DNA of 8,852 nucleotides from positions 1 through 8,852 of the forward strand of contig JAICWZ010000054.1 in the NCBI GenBank assembly GCA_025966355.1. Direction: 5' to 3'. This DNA comes from Thermomicrobiaceae bacterium. Lineage in GTDB: Bacteria > Chloroflexota > Chloroflexia > Thermomicrobiales > Thermomicrobiaceae. The notes beneath the pieces were generated by a model. That model ran no database searches and was not told where the DNA came from. It saw only the letters and a list, made by a program, of their open reading frames with translations. Position numbers and translations under genes: made by a program. Positions 6,604 to 8,852 of the stretch are shown here, piece by piece; position 1 is the first letter of the stretch; every line of letters begins with the position of its first letter.

Positions 6604-7548
6604 CTACAGCACGCTCGACAACAAGAAGAACGCTAGAATGACGATGATTACAACGATCGCACTCAACAAGACGAGGCGCATGCCACGTGGCGCGGGTTTG
6701 GCGCTCTCGACCGGCGGCGGTGACACGGTGGTTGCCGGCGTCTCCGGCGCGACCATAACCGGCTCGGCCGGTGTTCCAGTTGCCGCTTGCGTCGCCGCAC
6801 GGGCCGTCTCAGGGCGCGCACTGGCCTCGATCGGCACGAAATCCGCGGCGACTTCATCAACCGTCTCGTGCTCGACCGCACGGGGACGGCTGAGCCAGGC
6901 GCGGCTGATCGTCGGCGCGACGAGTGTGGTGGGTGGCGCGCTGTGACTGGCGCCATTCGTCGTTGTGATGCGCGGCGGCGCCGGCTCTGCTTCGACTTCT
7001 TGATCGCCGAGCGCACGCAGCCATTCCGGAAGATCATCTTCCGAAATAAGTGAGAAGCTGGCGGCTTGATCGTCGTTGGAGCGATCCTCAGTTGCCGGCC
7101 ATGGTGTCGAAGAGGGATGGGCGGCTGAATCAGTGGAACCGTTCATCGGTGGAGCGGCATCTAACCAGGGCGGCAAGGCATCGCTCTGGGCAACGGATGA
7201 TGCCGCCATGCCGGGGAAGCCATCGGCCCCACCGATGTCCGAGGGCGTCATCTCGCGGAGCCAGGGCGGCAGTTCGAGCGGGTCCACCTGCAACGCCACG
7301 TCATCGACGAAACTCGGACCGGGCTCATAGCGCGCTGCTTCCGCGCCTGATTGACTCTGGCCGCAGGTGCGGCAAAAACGATCGGTCTCACCGACCGGAG
7401 CGCCGCAGGCATGGCAGATGCGATCTCCGGAGGCTGGGCTGAGCGGTGAGCCACAGATCTCGCATGTCTCCGCACCAGTTGAGTTGGCTGTGCCACATTC
7501 CGCGCAGTACACTGGTCCTCCCAGCCGATTTGGTCGTTGACGACTCAC
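6604..7548 (-). CDS. Tail-anchored double zinc-ribbon protein with LPxWL motifs
   Basis: I recognise the architecture but not a function for this 314-residue protein. Two four-cysteine zinc ribbons lie at the N-terminus: C15-C18-C29-C32 and C45-C48-C59-C62, all CxxC knuckles intact. A long, low-complexity Pro/Ala/Thr/Glu-rich linker (about 65-288) follows and carries three LP(P/E)WL motifs at 93-97, 125-129 and 173-177, and a possible degenerate fourth (AWL at 217-219). Residues 290-313 are one strongly hydrophobic segment at the extreme C-terminus after Arg288 and Arg291, so the protein is probably tail-anchored with its zinc ribbons in the cytoplasm. It starts at GTG (7546-7548), supported by AGGA 5 nt upstream. 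It is the first gene of the operon, 15 nt before the MutL-like gene. Chloroflexota encode many zinc-ribbon proteins with such W-L motifs; the motifs may be docking peptides, which is inference. Confidence 0.82.
   Translation of the reverse strand: MSRQRPNRLGGPVYCAECGTANSTGAETCEICGSPLSPASGDRICHACGAPVGETDRFCRTCGQSQSGAEAARYEPGPSFVDDVALQVDPLELPPWLREMTPSDIGGADGFPGMAASSVAQSDALPPWLDAAPPMNGSTDSAAHPSSTPWPATEDRSNDDQAASFSLISEDDLPEWLRALGDQEVEAEPAPPRITTTNGASHSAPPTTLVAPTISRAWLSRPRAVEHETVDEVAADFVPIEASARPETARAATQAATGTPAEPVMVAPETPATTVSPPPVESAKPAPRGMRLVLLSAIVVIIVILAFFLLSSVL
6610..6681 (-). other. C-terminal transmembrane tail anchor of the zinc-ribbon protein
   Basis: Codons 290-313 encode an uninterrupted run of Leu, Ile, Val, Phe and Ala residues (LLSAIVVIIVILAFFLL at its core) with only four residues of the frame remaining polar (Met, Arg, Ser, Ser). 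The protein ends at the membrane, with no external domain. There is no N-terminal signal peptide. Confidence 0.8.
7009..7272 (-). repeat. Three LP(P/E)WL peptide repeats in the zinc-ribbon protein
   Basis: The short motif occurs as LPPWLRE (7252-7272), LPPWLD (7159-7176) and LPEWLRA plus L (7009-7032). The motifs are spaced 32 and 48 residues apart in otherwise low-complexity sequence. Conservation of Trp-Leu in a linker that is otherwise free to drift suggests repeated binding peptides and not a folded domain. Confidence 0.65.
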
Positions 7549-7553
7549 ACGAG

Positions 7554-7557
7554 TCCT
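7554..7557 (-). promoter_or_regulatory. Ribosome binding site deciding the GTG start of the zinc-ribbon gene
   Basis: AGGA on the - strand is 5 nt before the GTG at 7546-7548. No ATG lies in a better position: the first zinc-ribbon cysteine is only 14 codons downstream, which leaves little room for a later start. Confidence 0.5.
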
Positions 7558-7779
7558 ACGACGAACAGATCACCGGCTCCAAATTGCCGTAAAACGCATC
7601 AACGCGCAATTCGAGTCTACCACCGGTACCGTGTGTCAGATTAACCCAGAAGTCCTGAATGGATTGCCGGCAACGTGGGCGCGAACGAACGATCTCGTGT
7701 GACCAAAAGCGAGCCAGACGTCCCCGTCCGTACAGTCGCTGCCCGCCGCTCAATTCCCAACCGGCGCATGTCAATACCC

Positions 7780-7808
7780 ATTGTACGTACGAATGTAAAA
7801 CGTGGAAA
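7780..7808 (-). promoter_or_regulatory. Candidate sigma70-type promoter for the zinc-ribbon/MutL-like operon
   Basis: On the - strand TTTCCA (7808-7803, 4 of 6 to the -35 consensus) and TACAAT (7785-7780, 5 of 6 to the -10 consensus) are separated by exactly 17 nt. Transcription would start near 7773, about 225 nt before the GTG at 7548. A second option, TTGACA at 7774-7769, is a perfect -35 but has no good -10 at 16-18 nt. Confidence 0.35.
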
Positions 7809-7819
7809 GCGCCCGCTGG

Positions 7820-8272
7820 TTACTTGCGAAGTTCGGACGTATCGAGCCAGATCGTCACTGGCCCATCGTTGATCAGCGAGACCTGCATATTCGCGCCAAA
7901 TTCACCCGTTGCCACCCTGACTCCAGCACTCCGCAACTCTTCTGCCACGCGCTCAACCAGCGGGCTCGCGATATCCGGCAGTGCAGCTCTAATGAAGCTG
8001 GGGCGGCGACCTTTGCGCATATCGGCGTAGAGCGTGAACTGCGATACGACGAGCGCTTCGAGTCCGAGATCGAGCGCCGAACGATTCATTTTGCCTGCAT
8101 CATCTTCGAAGATACGCAGGTTGACGACCTTGCTCGCCAGGAATGCGGCATCGTCGGCGCTGTCTTCATGTTCGACACCGACGAATAGCAACAGTCCCTG
8201 GCCGATCTGGCCGATGACGTTCCCATCTACTCTCACCGTCGCTTCTCGGACGCGCTGGAGCAATATTCGCAT
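7820..8272 (-). CDS. dtd: D-aminoacyl-tRNA deacylase
   Basis: DTD is a cytoplasmic proofreading enzyme that hydrolyses D-amino acids, and glycine mischarged on tRNA-Ala, from tRNA. The 150-residue protein is full length for the bacterial DTD1 family. It starts with [17 protein letters not shown], has the active-site SQFTL at 77-81 and the cross-subunit Gly-cisPro motif NDGPVT at 135-140 (G137-P138); FIRAALPD and GEFGANMQV are also family blocks. An AGGAG (8279-8283) sits 6 nt before the ATG and overlaps the ispF stop codon, so dtd is the third gene of an ispD-ispF-dtd transcript. dtd is more often found next to relA/spoT, so the MEP-pathway neighbourhood is less usual. The identification is secure. 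Confidence 0.97.
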   Translation of the reverse strand: MRILLQRVREATVRVDGNVIGQIGQGLLLFVGVEHEDSADDAAFLASKVVNLRIFEDDAGKMNRSALDLGLEALVVSQFTLYADMRKGRRPSFIRAALPDIASPLVERVAEELRSAGVRVATGEFGANMQVSLINDGPVTIWLDTSELRK

Positions 8273-8278
8273 GTCGCG

Positions 8279-8283
8279 CTCCT
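8279..8283 (-). promoter_or_regulatory. Ribosome binding site of dtd overlapping the ispF stop
   Basis: AGGAG on the - strand 6 nt before the dtd ATG (8270-8272). Its first bases are part of the ispF TAG region (8282-8284), which ties translation of dtd to termination of ispF. Confidence 0.65.
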
Positions 8284-8764
8284 ACTCTTCCCCGAACGGC
8301 TTGAGCGCGGCGCTGGCGAGCGCGGCGATCCCCTCGCCCCGTCCAACAAACCCCATGCGCTCGTTCGTTGTCGCCTTGATGTTGACGCGTTCAGGCGCGA
8401 TCGCCAGCGCTCCGGCCAGCGCCGCACGCATCGCCTCGCGGTACGGCCCAATTTTGGGCACTTCGGCGAGGATCGTCGCGTCGATATTCTCGATCGTCCA
8501 GCCGGCCGGCAAGAGGTCGCGCACGATCACCAGCAAATCGAGGCTGCGTGCATCACGCCACTGTTCGTCGGATGGCGGAAAATGCACGCCGATATCTCCA
8601 AGCCCGGCGGCGCCGAGCAACGCATCCATGACTGCATGCGTCAAAACATCGGCATCGGAATGGCCGTCGAGCCCCTGCGACCACGGAATGTTGATGCCGC
8701 CCAGCACAAGCGGACGGCCCGTGGCGAAGCGATGGACATCATAGCCGAGGCCGACCCGCGTCAC
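8282..8764 (-). CDS. ispF: 2-C-methyl-D-erythritol 2,4-cyclodiphosphate synthase
   Basis: IspF converts CDP-methylerythritol 2-phosphate to the cyclodiphosphate with release of CMP, in the MEP route to isoprenoids; it is a metal-dependent homotrimer. The 160-residue protein is standard length. Metal ligands are visible in GYDVHRF (D9, H11) and LTHAVMDALLGA (H43); substrate contacts are in GHSDADVL (34-41), GDIGVHFPPSD (56-66) and the C-terminal KATTNERMGFVGRGEGIA (130-147). The start is a GTG (8762-8764) that overlaps the TGA of ispD in a GTGA arrangement, so the two MEP enzymes are translationally coupled as separate proteins instead of fused as in some bacteria. dtd follows after 9 nt. The identification is secure. 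Confidence 0.97.
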   Translation of the reverse strand: MTRVGLGYDVHRFATGRPLVLGGINIPWSQGLDGHSDADVLTHAVMDALLGAAGLGDIGVHFPPSDEQWRDARSLDLLVIVRDLLPAGWTIENIDATILAEVPKIGPYREAMRAALAGALAIAPERVNIKATTNERMGFVGRGEGIAALASAALKPFGEE

Positions 8765-8852
8765 GGGGCCGCTCGCAGGAGCGCTTCGGCGAGCGTCAGG
8801 TCGATTGGGTTGGTCAGCTTTATATTGCGCGCGTCACCGGGGAAGATATGGA
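8761..8852 (-). CDS. ispD: 2-C-methyl-D-erythritol 4-phosphate cytidylyltransferase, C-terminal end only
   Basis: IspD makes CDP-methylerythritol from MEP and CTP, two steps before IspF in the same pathway. Only the last 29 residues are in the window: HIFPGDARNIKLTNPIDLTLAEALL then RAAP and a TGA. The GDxxNIKLT block followed by the DLxLAEALL helix is the conserved C-terminus of IspD. The stop codon overlaps the ispF GTG. The fragment is short, but motif and neighbour agree. Confidence 0.88.
   Translation of the reverse strand, partial: HIFPGDARNIKLTNPIDLTLAEALLRAAP

Larger units (their letters stand above)
7549..7819. other. 271-bp intergenic region between dtd and the three-gene operon
   Basis: No convincing gene lies here. 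The part near dtd (7770-7810) is AT-richer than its surroundings and holds a candidate - strand promoter plus the 8-bp palindrome GTACGTAC (7783-7790). A second 8-bp palindrome, CGGTACCG, lies at 7624-7631. I see no strong terminator hairpin for the ispD-ispF-dtd transcript, so some read-through into the zinc-ribbon operon is possible. The rest (about 7549-7770) would be a leader of over 200 nt if the promoter is right. Confidence 0.5.

Noticed and set aside
7556..7774. 72-codon open frame ending 7 nt before the zinc-ribbon gene
   Set aside because: It begins with TTG, has no good ribosome binding site, would start at the predicted transcription start itself, and its sequence has no recognisable motif. 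It could be a leader ORF, but the support is too weak.
7811..7819. AGCGGGCGC sequence after the dtd stop as a terminator
   Set aside because: The possible stem is only 3-4 bp with no adequate loop or adjoining T-run.

Overview
The window is about 8.9 kb of high-G+C bacterial chromosome without mobile elements, CRISPR arrays or RNA genes. I infer the phylum Chloroflexota, possibly a relative of the Thermomicrobia/Sphaerobacter group. The reasons are the hrcA-grpE-dnaK order, a DnaK without the proteobacterial-type N-terminal insertion, and a divergent MutL-like protein next to a zinc-ribbon protein with LPxWL motifs, a combination I associate with that phylum. This is a judgement from memory of protein families, not a database result.

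Region 1 (1-3578, + strand) is a heat-shock operon: the 3' part of hrcA (repressor), grpE (nucleotide exchange factor) and dnaK (Hsp70). The promoter, and any CIRCE operator, lie upstream of the window. dnaJ does not follow dnaK. A strong 13-bp hairpin with a T-run (3601-3631) ends the operon and probably also serves the convergent genes.

Region 2 (3654-7548, - strand, read right to left) is a tight three-gene operon with gaps of 15 and 13 nt. The first gene encodes a tail-anchored protein with two zinc ribbons and repeated LP(P/E)WL motifs. The second encodes a 586-aa divergent MutL/GlmL-type protein of the actin-like ATPase superfamily with a beta-rich C-terminal extension. The third encodes a 386-aa protein that looks like a barrel-sandwich-hybrid N-terminus, an alpha/beta middle and a KOW/SH3-like C-terminus. 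No glutamate mutase or other B12-dependent mutase gene is present. I know of no established function for this set, and it is the best candidate in the window for an undescribed system.

Region 3 (7549-7819) has no credible gene. It probably holds the promoter and a long leader of the three-gene operon.

Region 4 (7820-8852, - strand) is a housekeeping operon: the last codons of ispD, then ispF (MEP isoprenoid pathway, start codon overlapping the ispD stop), then dtd (D-aminoacyl-tRNA deacylase).
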